A stretch of DNA of 64,000 nt. It comes from Scleroderma bovista (lineage: Eukaryota > Basidiomycota > Agaricomycetes > Boletales > Sclerodermataceae). Made by a program: the position numbers and the translations under genes. How positions within the stretch are numbered: position 1 is the first letter of the stretch; each line of letters starts with the position of its first letter. Of this stretch, positions 34,914-45,834 are shown piece after piece. Below the pieces are notes generated by a model. That model was not told the origin of the DNA, searched no databases, and saw only the letters and a list, made by a program, of their open reading frames with translations. The stretch is from contig JAYMGJ010000111.1 in the NCBI GenBank assembly GCA_037178675.1, positions 57,548-121,547 on the forward strand. The letters are read 5' to 3'.

Positions 34914-36399
34914 ATGTCCCTCCCCTCGAGCACTTGCACATTAATCGTTGGAGCCGGTCCAACTGGTCTGGCTGCTGCCCTGTCCCTCATCCACCATGGC
35001 TTTCGGGACTTTGTTATCGTGGATGCTGTAACGCAAGGAGAGAACAGCTCCCGTGCCGTTCTTATACATGCTGCTACAATGGAGGTGAGTACTCCATGGT
35101 AATAAATTACCTGTTCATTTCCCCTGACATACTATCGCTTCATGCAGGCGTTGGACATGATAGGTTGTGGCGACGAACTTGTCTCCAAAGGTTCCAAGTT
35201 GCCATGTATGACACAAGCCACTCGTACCACCACGATCGCCCAGATTCCATTTGCACGCTTAAAGCCATACACGAAGCATCCCTATGGCCTGATTATACCT
35301 CAGGTCCTTACAGAGCAAATCCTCGCACAGAAGCTCGCCAGCTTTGGCGTCACCGTACATCGCCCTTACAGGGTGATCGGTATGAAGCCGAACTCAAATG
35401 ATGCCAAGCTTGCAGATGTTACTTTTGAAGACGGCCAAGTCATTACAACTAAATATATCATAGCTGCAGATGGAGCACGTTCAACGGTAAGTACATCTGT
35501 GCTGTCTTGGCACGATCGCCTATTCATGCTCCTGATATACCGTTTAGATTCGCGCAATCGCTGGGATCAACTTCATAGACCCGACGAGCGAAAACATTAA
35601 TACTATGCTGACGCAGCTAATGCAAGCCGACGTTACTTTTGACGATGAAAACGTGGATGGGTTCGTGACCAAAGGAGTAATGTGTCCAGAGAATGTCTTT
35701 CTTTGCATTTCTCTTCCCTCCACACTCAATGAATACCTCGCCACCGCGACAGGGAAAGCTGTAAAGGGAAGGATCTTCCGAATAGGGACCGGTGTGACTG
35801 GAGATGTGCCGCGTTCACCTTCAAAGGAGTACATGCAGAATCTTGTCGACACATATGGTCCGATCGAACTCTCATCTGATCCCTCTGTCAACCCCAGCGG
35901 TAAATCTGTCCGCATAAAAGACATCGTCTGGCACTCCCGCTTCCGGACCCACTCCTCTGTCGCCGACACCTTCTTTACCCGTCTTCGGACTGGTGACTCG
36001 ACGAATGCCCAGGGAGCTGCTATCCTTCTTGTGGGCGATGCTGCTCATATCCATTCACCCGTCGGAGGACAGGGCATGAACCTTGGTCTGCGAGACGCCA
36101 TTTTTCTTGGTGAAGCCCTCACCAAGCATATGACAGCTGCCGCCGAGACTGGACCGCTCTCCGACTCCGCGGACGCTATTCTTGCCTCGTTTGTGACAGA
36201 ACGACGATCGCGTGCACTTGAGGTTATCGCACTCACAAAGCGCATGCTCGCCATGGCTGGAATTAAAAATGAGAATGTAGCCTGGTGGCTTCCTATCAGT
36301 AAGATAACACTCCGGAATCTCTTCCTAACGGTGATAGGAAGGTTGTGGTTTGTGCAGACGTCGGTGGTGTGGGGCCTGAGTGGCTTGGGTCGCAGATAG
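34914..36399 (+). CDS. FAD-dependent monooxygenase (PF01494 type)
   Basis: Exons 34914-35084, 35148-35486 and 35548-36399 give 453 residues. The dinucleotide-binding motif GAGPTGLAAALSL lies at about residues 12-24. The DG motif is in IIAADGARST and the second FAD motif is LLVGDAAHIHSPVGGQGMNL (about 334-353). The C-terminal helix region carries several hydrophobic stretches (LFLTVIGRLWFVQTSVVWGL), common in fungal members that act on phenolic or secondary metabolites. All phases fit and no stop interrupts, so it looks intact. There are no biosynthetic partners next to it: neighbours are a small hypothetical gene and the Ras duplication. The substrate cannot be read from the sequence. Confidence 0.92.
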
Positions 36400-37132
36400 A
36401 GGTACTTACTTTAAGGTTCATTAAGTATAGATTACTTACATCCTAGTAGCATAGTTTAAGGTCTGTGACATACTAATCTGCTTATACCGCTTGCGTTCAG
36501 CGGAGGGAAGCAATGGAGGCTGAGGCACCAATGACGAATAAAAATCATCATGTCATATGAAATCACCGTTCCTCAGGAGTCAGCACATTCAAACAGTCAA
36601 ATAAAATCCAGATTTCGACCTGTGAAAATGGAGGTACGTCGAGCTCAGGGGTCTCTTACCGTTCTTATCCACTGATCAAGTGGGATCTCCTCTTCCTGTG
36701 GTGGTGGCTGAACCACAATCTGCAGTTGCTCTATTGACTCAGCGTTACGTTCTGGTGTCTTTGAACGTAGTAATGCAGGCTGAACCGACAATTAAATGTT
36801 GCCTGCTCTGCAACCTCTGCCGCTTCGCCTTTTCCAGTTTCTGGACCTGGACACGTATCGGGCCACGCAGTTCTTTCGAATCGAAATCGAATCGAACCCG
36901 TACGGTTTCGTGACGGTGTACTTCGTTCAAGTTCGATGATTCAAAGTGGCACGAACTGCGACTTCGGTTCGCCTCAGTTCACCTCGACGGCAACACTAAA
37001 ATGCACAACCAAAATCTAACAAAAAAGGAAACCATCATATTGACGTGTGAACTCGAGATGCATACCAGGCTCAACGTCTGGGGACGAGGCTACTTCTCGC
37101 ACTCGACTTTCGCTGTTTCTTTCTGAGATACC
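36400..37132. other. No gene seen
   Basis: Intergenic. It includes a short GAATCGAAATCGAATCGAAC run near 36,875-36,900. The last about 40 bases before 37,133 match the leader of the second Ras-like copy (CTGAGATACCATGTCT), marking the left edge of the duplicated unit. Confidence 0.5.
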
Positions 37133-38085
37133 ATGTCTAGGGTACGGATGGCTGGAAAACCCACTCCATCGTTCTGATTTTGGTGTCCAGGCTCGATCCT
37201 TGAGGGAGTACAAGCTCGTGGTCATCGGCGGCCCAGGTATGTCCTCAGTCATGTTTCTCTCTTCTCAATGCTCTTTACACTACATAAGGCTCTGCAAAAA
37301 CCGCTCTCGCAGGCCATTTTATCTCCGGCTATTTTGTAGATGACTACGACCCGACCATCCAGGGTGTGTCCCTCCATAGCACTGCAACCACCTTTCACAC
37401 CACCAGCGCTCAGATACGTTCCGAAAGCAATGCGTGGTTGATGACGAAGTGGTGCTGCTCGATGTTGTGGACATGCCAGGTCAGGAAGAATATGGGTACA
37501 CCGCGTCTGTTTCGTGTGCTCTGAATGCTAAGCTGACGCGCACGCCTGCAGTGCTCTGCGTGAGCAATTCATGCGCACAGGCGAGGGATTCCTCCTCGTC
37601 TACTCCATCACATCCCGCAGCTCTTTCCAGCAAATAAGCACGTTCTATCGAGAAATCCTCCGTGTCAAAGGCCTGGACTCTTTCCCCGTTATCGTCGCGG
37701 GCAACAAATGTGACCTCGAACACGAGAGACAGGTTAGCGTGGACGGTAAGGGCATCTATCTGTATCAATCACGCGTTATTCTATGTATTCACTTCCTCGC
37801 TTCAGAGGGTCGTGACCTCGCAAAACAATTCAGCTGCGAATATATCGAAACGTCCGCCAAACAGGGCACCAACGTCGATAAAGCATTCACAAACCTTGTC
37901 CGCGAGATCAGAAGATATAACAAGGTGTGCCTCTTGCGGCATTTTTCGATTCAGCACTGAAAAACACCGCACAGGCGCAACAAACAACTAGACCGGGCAT
38001 GGCCAGCTCAGGTGACGCACCTGGCTCCAAGGAATTAAACAGCGGTGACCACGGGGGACGCTGCTCTAGCTGTGTCGTTATTTAG
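37133..38085 (+). CDS. Ras-like protein with degenerate P-loop, copy 1
   Basis: The spliced frame runs MSR, then [15 protein letters not shown], across introns at about 37142-37189, 37236-37289, 37363-37410, 37493-37550, 37752-37806 and 37925-37974, and ends with a CaaX box (CSSCVVI, so CVVI) after about 211 residues. It is plainly derived from fungal Ras1 ([28 protein letters not shown] are all kept). The phosphate-binding loop, however, is GGPGSAKT where Ras has GGGGVGKS: G12 is Pro, V14 Ser and G15 Ala. Switch II reads DMPGQEE instead of DTAGQEE. NKCD and SAK are intact, as are all splice sites and the prenylation signal. Nucleotide binding should be impaired; it could be a pseudo-GTPase or a recently dying copy. 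Confidence 0.85.
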
Positions 38086-38341
38086 CTGGGTGCTGGATTT
38101 ATCCGAAGTGCCTCGCTCACTGCTGCAACATTTTCTATTCACTTTTCTCGCCCCTTCAATTTGGAATCCACTCCCTGAATGACACAGCATTGCAAGCTGT
38201 ATTGTATATTACTTGTATATTAAAGGCTTGGATGCTGCCTGTGTCAGCCCATCAGCAAACCAGCCTCCCCCGTGTACAGAGCACCTTATAAGGCACCAGT
38301 TCACGGTACCAATACAGGTCGTATCTGATCTGAGCACTCTT

Positions 38342-38480
38342 CCGTGCACGCTCGTCCTCGGAGGCTTTGCGCTGCCTGAGGAGATGGATGGATGCAGAGG
38401 TGAGGAAGGTTAGTAGAGGGTGTGGGGAGGTGCTTGGGGACGGGCATCCACTTGTGAGTCGATGGCGTCGGGAGGAAAAT
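38342..38480 (-). pseudogene. Truncated copy of the VPKHLP-family gene
   Basis: About 125 bp closely match 34,177-34,306 (GCACG.TCGTCCTCGGA.GCTTTGCGCTGCC and GAGGTGCTTGGGGACGGGCATCCA). It has lost both ends and carries stops in the ancestral frame. It sits 260 bp downstream of Ras-like copy 1. Confidence 0.75.
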
Positions 38481-38577
38481 ATATGGATTTCCTAATGAGC
38501 GCTGAGGTACGGTTTTTTGGCAGACAAATATTCCTTCTTCCCGCATTCGACGTTCGCTGCTTCTTTTCTGAGATACC

Positions 38578-39534
38578 ATGTCTGAGGTACGGACGGCCTG
38601 GAAAACCCACTCCATCGTTCTGATTTCGGTATCCAGGCTCAATTCTTGAGGGAGTACAAGCTCGTGGTCGTCGGCGGCGGCTGTATGTCCTCAGTCATTT
38701 CACTCCTCTCAATGCTCTTTACACCACACAAGGCTCTGAAAAATCCGCTCTCATAATCCAGTTTATCCAAAGCCATTTTATAGATGAATACAACTCAACT
38801 ATCGAGGGTTTGTCCCATCACAGCACTGCAACCACCTTTCACACCACAGCGCCCAGATTCGTACCGAAAGCGATGCGTTATTGATGGCGAAGTGGCGCTG
38901 CTCGATATTCTGGACACGGCAGGTCAGGAAGAATATGGGTATACCACCGCGTCTGTTCGTGTGCTCCGACTGCCAAGCTGACGCGCGTGGCTGCAGTGCT
39001 ATGCGTGAGCAATACATACGCACAGGCGAGGGATTCCTTCTCGTATACTCCATCACGTCCCGCAGCTCTTTTGAGGAAATAAACACGTTATACCAGCACA
39101 TCCTCCGTGTCAAAGAGGTGGACTCTTTCCCCGTTATCATCGTAGGCAACAAATGTGATCTCGAATACGAGAGACAGGTTAGCGTGAAGGGTAGGGCATC
39201 TATCGGTATCAATCACGCACTATTCACCATCTTCTCGCTTCAGAGGGTCTTGACCTCGCAAAACAATTTGGCTGCAGATTTATCGAAACGTCCTCCAAAC
39301 AACGCATTAACGTCGATGAAGCTTTCATAAACATGGTCCGCGAGATCAGAAAATATGAAAAGGTGTGCTTCTTGCGGCATTTTTGGATTCAGCACTGAAG
39401 ACACTGCACAGGAACAACAAACAGGTGCACTGGTCATGGCCAGCTCAGGTGACGCACCTGGAGTACATGGTGGCTCCAAGGAATTAAACAGCGGTGACCA
39501 TGGGGGATGCTGCTCTGGCTGTGTGATTGTTTAG
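38578..39534 (+). CDS. Ras-like protein with degenerate P-loop, copy 2
   Basis: Same architecture as copy 1, 1,445 bp upstream: MSE then [20 protein letters not shown], with all six introns in the same places, about 215 residues, ending CSGCVIV (CaaX box CVIV). It is closer to canonical Ras1 in switch II ([12 protein letters not shown]) and in most of the G domain ([43 protein letters not shown]). The P-loop GGGCSEKS has G13 to Cys, V14 to Ser and G15 to Glu, and the effector loop reads EYNSTIE where Ras has EYDPTIE. E15 would clash with the phosphate site. SAK has become SSK. The frame and splice sites are kept, so loss of catalysis without loss of the frame is the striking point. Confidence 0.85.
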
Positions 39535-39865
39535 TAGCTGGATCAATTGTTCTGGAACTTTTTCGTGATTTATGTATCTGCTTTTTTTGCACTTCGTGGG
39601 TTATTCATAAGTGCCTCGCTCACTGCCGAACATTCTATCTACTCTTCTTGCCCCTTCAATTTGGAATCCACTCCCTGAATGACACATGCAAGCTGCATTG
39701 TATATTACTCATATATGGATGCTGCCTCGGAACCCTTGCTTGATGCTCCAGGCAAGGATAGTCATCAGCAAACCAGCCTCCCTATGTACAGAGCACTTAA
39801 GGCACCAGTTCTCGGTAAGTACCAATAGAGGTCTTTCAGACCTATCTGATATGTGCATTCTTCTG

Positions 39866-40035
39866 CGCATGATCGTTCTTGGAGGCTTTGCGTTGCCAGA
39901 GGAGGTAGATAGATGCGGAGGTAAGGAAGGTTAGTAGAGGGTGTAGGAGAGGTGCTTGGGGACGAGCATCCACTTGTTGTCGATGGCGCTTTGTGCTGGC
40001 AAGTCGCGTTTCGGATCGAGATTCGGGAGGTACGA
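39866..40035 (-). pseudogene. Second truncated copy of the VPKHLP-family gene
   Basis: Resembles 34,177-34,340 (GAGGCTTTGCGTTGCCAGAGGAGGT and GAGGTGCTTGGGGACGAGCATCCA, then CGTTTCGGATCG). It is more diverged than the other fragment and has no open frame. It ends the second duplicated unit. Confidence 0.7.
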
Positions 40036-40419
40036 CGGACGCCCTTCTTCAGCTCGCAATGACGGTCAATACTTTTGTGCGCACTTAGCGGCTAGGTGCA
40101 CCGGAAATTGTAAGTAGGATGACAGCTTGTGCCCGTGCCTCACTACTACCATCAGTCGTCTTTGTTGGATTGAGGGTTTCGTGGCAGATGAACATTGATA
40201 GAGTGTCATTCGCCGGTTTATCTACTTTTTCGCATATACGATTTCTTTTGAGCGCTCGAGCCAGATTTTCGTGGTCCCTTGATTGATTAGAGGAGGTATG
40301 GGTACCAATCCACAATTATAGATTGACGTGCACGGACGCGGTAGCATGCATCTCATCAATAAAAGCAAGTAGTGGGGGCCGCGAGTGGATTGTCTCACCA
40401 AGGGTTCTCGAGCTCCATG

Positions 40420-41290
40420 ACTCGGTAGATCGACCCCACAGAAGTCGACTACAAGGAGATGGTCGACCTTGCAAAGATCAATAGGGAGGGAGGAGATGAA
40501 ATTCACCAGCGCCTGGGCTATAAGATGATCCTAGAGGGCTGCGAGCAGGATCAAAGAGAAGGATATGCGTGGTTGTGGGCAGACACTTGCTGCATAGATA
40601 AACGAACCAGCGCAAAGCTATCCGAGGCCATCAATTCTATGTACCAGTGCCATGAGAATTCGAGGGTACGCGCGGAGCCTACCTCCACGAGGCATGGGGC
40701 TCATCCTTTCCCACTGCGAGTAACTTCGTAAGTCCGAAAGATGACCAGAGTGGTTCTCAAGTGGGTGAGCTGCACAGGCGATAGCAACAAAGGATGTCAT
40801 GTTCAATCCTCAACAAGGATTGGCAATCTATAGCTGAAAAGAAGATGCTTACATCACTTACTTAGGTTCCAGAGCGTATATTGTGGTAGAGATTTTCCTC
40901 GAACCGCATGACTCAAATCATGTCGTGGGCTGCCAATCGGACGATGACTCAAATAGAGGATAGAGCTTATTCCTTGATGGAACCCCTGGGCGTGAATATG
41001 CCGACGTTGTATGGGGAGGGGAAGAATGCATTTCGCCATCTTCAGCTGGAGGCCGTCAGCATGTGGAATGACCAAAGCATCGTTGCAACTGAAGGGATTT
41101 ACTGGGAGTATCCTTGCTCACGGCCTAGCCTAAACTTCTTCGAGCGCTGCGATAGGATGACGCTGATGGATCATCCAAGAACTCAATTATTGCATCCCAC
41201 TGGGGGGGCTACCCTCGATCGTCTTGACACATTCCGGACGACAAATCGCGGCAATTCCCTACGCTCCATTCGGTGCAGAATAGGTTTTTG
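40420..41290 (+). pseudogene. HET-domain (heterokaryon incompatibility) gene remnant
   Basis: The two ends of a HET domain are recognisable. The first part reads HQRLGYKMILEGCEQ and YAWLWADTCCIDKRTSAKLS then EAINSMYQCHENS, and ends at a stop near 40,731. The second part, from about 40,908, reads SWAANRTMTQIEDRAYSLME then VNMPTLYGEGKNAFRHLQLE. The middle of the domain, usually holding the GWTLQEL motif, is missing or scrambled between 40,680 and 40,900, and the N-terminal start is unclear. Intact HET proteins trigger cell death on non-self fusion; this copy is broken. It lies just beyond the Ras-like duplication. Confidence 0.8.
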
Positions 41291-41501
41291 ATTCTCTCAA
41301 ATTACATGTCAAGTATTTCTTCAGAAAGCATGTATGCAATGCAGTAGAGGGTCCCAATTTTGTTACATCACAAGGGTTCGGGCATTGATATTAGGTGTAT
41401 CAATCCCAGGAAAGGTAAGGGAAGTGCTGAAGCCTAGGAATAAATGCATCTTTCCTGAGCGGCGATACATCGAACAAACGGGGTTGACATACCTAACCTT
41501 A

Positions 41502-42378
41502 CTAGTTTGTGGTGGATTGCTGAAGCTGAGCGAATTTCGTTTTAAACGAATTCACAATCAACTCCTTAGCTGTGGACATGGGAACAGAATTCCCATCAAT
41601 AAGAGCGTCCTTCGTCCTCAGAATAAATGTTTCTGCTGGCTTGTGGGGCTCCGATGCGACCCGAAGTAGGACGTTCCTCCCGGACGGAACGAACCTCGCA
41701 ACCTCAGGCCGGTATATGAAGCCCATCCTAGGAGCCTGCCATGAATAGGTCTTCACAATCACATCCATAGTTATCTCCGGCGAAGAACTCTGAGACGATT
41801 TCCTCTGCTTCTTGCGAATGTCCTTCGGGAGAAGCCAAAGCTTGTGCACATGTAACCGACGTTTATTCACAAGGTAGGTGGCCACAGACGCTCCAACACC
41901 GAGATGCATGGAAAGCATGAGCAGACGGTGGTTAATACGCCGAGGCTCGAAGACCTCTTCCGTGCTTCCGTCTTCTTTCGTCACTGTAGTCACTTTCTGA
42001 GGCCAGTACCTCCACGTGAGGTCCATCGCAAGTGAACTACAGTGATATGCAGGACGGTGATACTTGATGTTGGGTCAATCGTGCAGAATGGTTAGACAGA
42101 TGTACGAACACGGCTAGGGCGGTGAGAAAGAGGAGGGACTTCGTGTAGCGGACAGACAGGACAGGATTGAGTTGTTCGTAGAGGGGAATTGCCTTTGGAT
42201 ATGAGAGATGTCTTGCTGGGTGGCCCACATCCTTAATTGCATCCAGAAATGCCGTAGTGTAGGCAGAGGAAGACGTGTTACGCGCTATGCACACTGTTGC
42301 TGGAGGTTTCGTAGATCTCGGATTTCTTCGCCGCAGGGCAGCTTTTCCCAGACTGCTTGTCCATCCACGAAGGGACAT
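41502..42378 (-). CDS. Probable mitochondrial membrane protein, conserved, unassigned
   Basis: The ATG at 42378 opens an Arg/Ser-rich, acid-poor N-terminus (MSLRGWTSSLGKAALRRRNP) that looks like a mitochondrial presequence. A hydrophobic stretch (YTKSLLFLTALAV) runs into an intron with donor GTTCGT and acceptor CTGTAG (about 42,037-42,107). It continues SLAMDLTWRYWPQKVTTVTK, a second hydrophobic segment (LLMLSMHLGVGASVATYLV) and a soluble C-terminal part (VIVKTYSWQAPRMGFIYRPE), ending at 41,502. Total is about 275 residues. Two membrane spans, a presequence and a soluble tail fit TMEM223/TMEM186-like assembly factors, but I cannot confirm that family. It looks intact. Confidence 0.65.
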
Positions 42379-42485
42379 GCTCGACACGAAGGCTCTCAAA
42401 TGAGATAGTCAAGGCTTCAAGCAAGTCTTACGACTGAACCTTTTCCTGTTATTGCTAAGCAACTCCTTAAGAGTCCTGACTAGCA

Positions 42486-43731
42486 ATGACCACCGCGGTG
42501 TACACAGAAGCCTGGCTCTCTGGTCCACAGCAAACCCGCTTCTACACGCGTACATACAAGCCAGAGGAATCCCAGCTCAAAGCCGCCGTCGTCTTTGTTC
42601 ACGGTTTCATCGAGCACATCGCGCGCTACGAGCACGTGTTTCCTGCATGGTCTGTGCGGGGAATCGGCGTCTTTGCATACGACCAACGCGGTTTCGGGAG
42701 GACTGCACTGGATGAGAAGAACAGGAGCAAGGATAGCGCGTATGGGAAGACAAGCTGGAGGGAGCAGTTGGAGGACATTGAATGGGCTATTAACCACGTC
42801 AAGCAGGAGTTCAGAGACGTGCCTATCTTTTTATACGGTCATTCGATGGTGGGCCCGGTATACTACCATTTCTGTGATAAGAATCACTTATTCCCCGCTA
42901 CCAGGGTGGTGCATTGGCTCTGGCATTCCCTACTCGGGCGAACACGCCTCCATCCAAAGACGTTGTGTCTACCCTTGCAGGTGTCGTGGCGACCAGCCCC
43001 CTTATTCTTCAGGCAAAACCGGCTGCAAAGGTAGCACGGTGGTTTGGTGCCAAAGCTAGTCGACTAGCCCCCACGCTGACAATACCCGCTGCAGTCAATA
43101 GCAAGGTAGGAGGAGCACCACCACATGGGCATTCCACTCTGCTCACGGGGAACAGGATATCTCTCATGACCAAGCCGTGAACGAAGCATATACTAAGGAT
43201 CCATATGTGAAATTCGTTGGTTCCCTTAGAGGCATCAGCGACATGTTGGACGGCGTAAGACGTTTGTCCTAATTGACAGAAGAGTGGACTAAACAGTTTC
43301 AGGGAGAAAATCTTCTTCACAAGGATTATGTCCATTGGCCCCAAACGCTTCCCGTAGGTATCACTTTATCACATATTTCGAATTTGCTGACATAGCGGGC
43401 TGTAGCTTCTCCTGGTGCATGGCACAGAAGACAAGGTCAGAACTATCATTAAGCGACTGCAACTTTTACCAAGACATTCACTTGTAGGTGACGTCATTCA
43501 AGGCCTCTGAGCAGTTCCACGGTGCCCTTGCTGCTGATAACAAGCATTTCTCCCCTTACACCGTAAGGCCACGCCTCTATTGTTCTTTTAAAGATAACCT
43601 TGAGGTGTTTCTAGAATGGGTTCCACGAACTACACAATGAACCTGATGGCGTGAAGGAACGGCTGATCGAGGAGTGTATTGCTTGGGTTGAGGCACATAT
43701 TCCTTCTACCAGTATTCCATCCAAACTTTAG
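42486..43731 (+). CDS. Monoacylglycerol-lipase-like serine hydrolase (alpha/beta hydrolase)
   Basis: The first exon starts MTTAVYTEAWLSGPQQTRFY with the oxyanion motif VVFVHGFIEHIARYE and AYDQRGFGRT. The nucleophile elbow is split by an intron: YGHSM|GGALALAFPTR (donor GTGGGC after 42,849, acceptor CTACCAG near 42,902). Later exons give the Asp (LLVHGTEDKVTSF) and the His (GFHELHNEPDG), and the frame ends HIPSTSIPSKL at 43,731. All three catalytic residues are present. Family members hydrolyse monoacylglycerols at lipid droplets or membranes; that function is inferred from the family. Exons around 43,100-43,600 are short and their exact edges are less certain. Confidence 0.87.
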
Positions 43732-43823
43732 GGTGTGACATGTCAGTCATGTCGCCGGAGTTTCAGTCTTTAGGGTGTTTGTGGAAAATGAATAGGATCG
43801 AGTGTACATAGCCGTAGGATAGT

Positions 43824-44738
43824 CTAATAACCTGCTGCACCAGGCGCTGCGTCCCCTTCCCTCTTCAGTCTGAGTAATACCTCCCTGAAGCGCGAGAGGT
43901 CCGTGGTCCCAGGGCCAGCGCGAGCAATGGTTTTGCTCTGTGAGTTCTGCAATTCAATGATGTCGCAAATGCGTTCCCAAGTAGTGCCCTTTGTAAGGGA
44001 CGACCGGAGACCCTCGAGGTAGTCTGCTTCTGCGTCTCTGTGCATCGTCATCAATAAAGAAAGAAAAATACAGAAGGTGGATGGTGATGTACTTGTTTTC
44101 TCTAATAGCACGTTCCTTCTTGGAGGCATACTCCTCGTAGAACTGGTCGATTGCCCGTTCGGCTTTGCCGATTGTCTCTTGGCGTTTGACTTTGCTCGCC
44201 TCGTCGCGAGCTTTTATTTCTTCAGCCTGCTTTTCACGCCACGCTCTGTTTCATGCACCCGACCGTATTACAATGGGATCAAATCAACTGCGAGAGGTGT
44301 ACGTACCTGATTGGCTCTGGCTCGTCGTCATCAAGTGCCTGGTTCAGGATCGGGGTAGCGGAGAAGGCAGAAGGTTGTGGGCGGGGTGCGAATGGAGGAG
44401 CAGCACCGAATGTCGGACGGGAAGCAGTGACGGGAGGAGACAATGGCTACGTGCAGCCAAGCCATCGGTATAAGCACCATCGTATACAGCACAAGTGCAC
44501 TCACCTTCCCAACACCAATATCAGGGAACTGGTCCTCGAACATTTCTATCTCGTCGTCTCCAGTGACCTTTACATCTGTATGCGAAGCGCGGGGGGGACT
44601 CCCAAAGTCGTCGAACGAGAAGCCAGCAGTGGCGAGTGGAGCAGAGGCAGTAGGGAAAGAGGAAACGTCACCCTCACCATCGAAAGAAATGTCTGGGAAA
44701 GCAGACGCAGCGCGGTCGAAATCGAAGTCGTCGTCCAT
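43824..44738 (-). CDS. CLC1: Clathrin light chain
   Basis: Start MDDDFDFDRAASAFPDISFD at 44738. The N-terminal half is acidic and disordered. The middle has ALDDDEPEPI, a conserved boundary before the heavy-chain-binding coiled coil (WREKQAEEIKARDEASKVKR, then AIDQFYEEYASKKERAIREN). The C-terminal part, YLEGLRSSLTKGTTWERICD then IIELQNSQSKTIARAG and DLSRFREVLLRLKRE, matches fungal clathrin light chains closely. Introns lie near 44,040-44,100, 44,247-44,305 and 44,440-44,500. The protein regulates clathrin coat assembly at the plasma membrane and Golgi. It is divergent from the GEP4-like gene, with 101 bp between start codons. Confidence 0.93.
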
Positions 44739-44839
44739 GACTTGCTAGTTGTCGTCGTCGTCGCCCAAAACCACTGCAAGTGGTAGTCACGTGATCTTAT
44801 GTCTTGAATAAATCCAAGTCTTGCCAAGAGCACAAGTAG
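44739..44839. promoter_or_regulatory. Shared divergent promoter, 101 bp
   Basis: The only DNA between the start codons of clathrin light chain (minus) and the GEP4-like phosphatase (plus). It must hold both core promoters unless leaders overlap. No clear TATA box is visible. Confidence 0.6.
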
Positions 44840-45834
44840 ATGCCTCTCAACATTCCTGGGCTTTTGGCTCCCTTCCAACTGTTGTGGAACCCACGTGTAG
44901 TACTCCCTCATATTGTGGTAGCCGGTCTGCCGTTGCATTTCTTTTTCTCATCCATTGCCTGACGTTGCACACTGCAGCAAGATATTCGCCAGCTTGACTT
45001 TCTGGCGCTTCGAAAAGCTGGCTATCGGGGTGCTATATTCGATAAAGACAACTGCCTGGTACGCGATTCACTTGCTTGCCAAGATTCTTCGTTGTTCATA
45101 CGTGTAATAGACAATTCCCTACAAGGATTCGCTCGTACCGGAGTTACAGGTGCGCATCCTCATCGTGCCGAAGCACTTCTGGAGTAATTTTATGCTATAG
45201 GATGCATGGAAAGAGTGTCGTGAGGTATTCGGAGAAGGAAATGTTTTGATCGTCAGCAATTCCGCTGGTACCAGGGACGACGCCGGCGGAATCCAGGTAT
45301 AAACTCACAATGCTACCATTCATATACATCCTTGACCTATTTCATAAACAGGCTGAATCGGTGTCGCACCACCTCTCTGTCCCCGTATTGCAGCATAATG
45401 CACCGAAACCAGCATACTCCTGTATATCTGGCATCCGTGCTTACTTTTCCTCCTTGCGTAACCCAATTAAGGATAACGAACTGATCTTCGTCGGTGATCG
45501 CATCTTCACCGACGTTGTCATGGCGAACCGCATGCGTCGACGCGTTGCCCTTAGTAGCGAAGCGTCCAAGAGGGAGGATGCAGTATCTTCGCGCGAACGG
45601 GTCAATGGACCATTGGCTATTTGGACGAACGGTGTCTGGCAGAAAGAGAGCATGACGATGCGGTATTTTGAGAGATACTTGATGGACGCAATTTGTCGGT
45701 GGACGGACAGCAGGTCCCGCCTAGCTGAATTTCAGCAGGCTTTCACCAAACCCCTTCCACCCCCAAATACCAGTGAGGGGAAGAAGATATCGATAAAGAG
45801 GTTTTGGGGTATACTGAGGAAAAAAGAGCGTTGA
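44840..45834 (+). CDS. GEP4: Mitochondrial phosphatidylglycerophosphate phosphatase, GEP4-like (HAD family)
   Basis: Start MPLNIPGLLAPFQLLWNPRV at 44840. The next exon begins QDIRQLDFLALRKAGYRGAI and carries the HAD motif I FDKDNCLT (nucleophile and acid Asp), then IPYKDSLVPELQ. Motif II is VLIVSNSAG and motif III includes HNAPKPAYSCI. Motif IV is FVGDRIFTDVVMAN. The tail ends RFWGILRKKER. GEP4 makes phosphatidylglycerol from its phosphate in cardiolipin synthesis on the matrix side of the inner membrane. Introns at about 44,918-44,979, 45,060-45,110, 45,150-45,201 and 45,297-45,351 are short with clear signals. All catalytic residues are present. Confidence 0.92.

Larger units (their letters stand above)
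37080..40035. repeat. Tandem segmental duplication, period about 1,445 bp
   Basis: Two units, each made of a Ras-like gene, its 3' flank (CCCCTTCAATTTGGAATCCA, then CAGCAAACCAGCCTCC) and a truncated VPKHLP-gene fragment. Start codons are at 37,133 and 38,578. The units differ by many substitutions and small indels, so the duplication is not very recent. Confidence 0.85.

Noticed and set aside
42840..42905. Frameshift in the monoacylglycerol-lipase-like gene after GHSM
   Set aside because: An intron with donor GTGGGC and acceptor CTACCAG restores GHSMGGALALAFPTR exactly, so no frameshift is needed.
44253..44786. 177-codon plus-strand frame over the clathrin light chain gene
   Set aside because: It is antisense to conserved clathrin light chain exons, has no motif, and would need to ignore that gene's introns.
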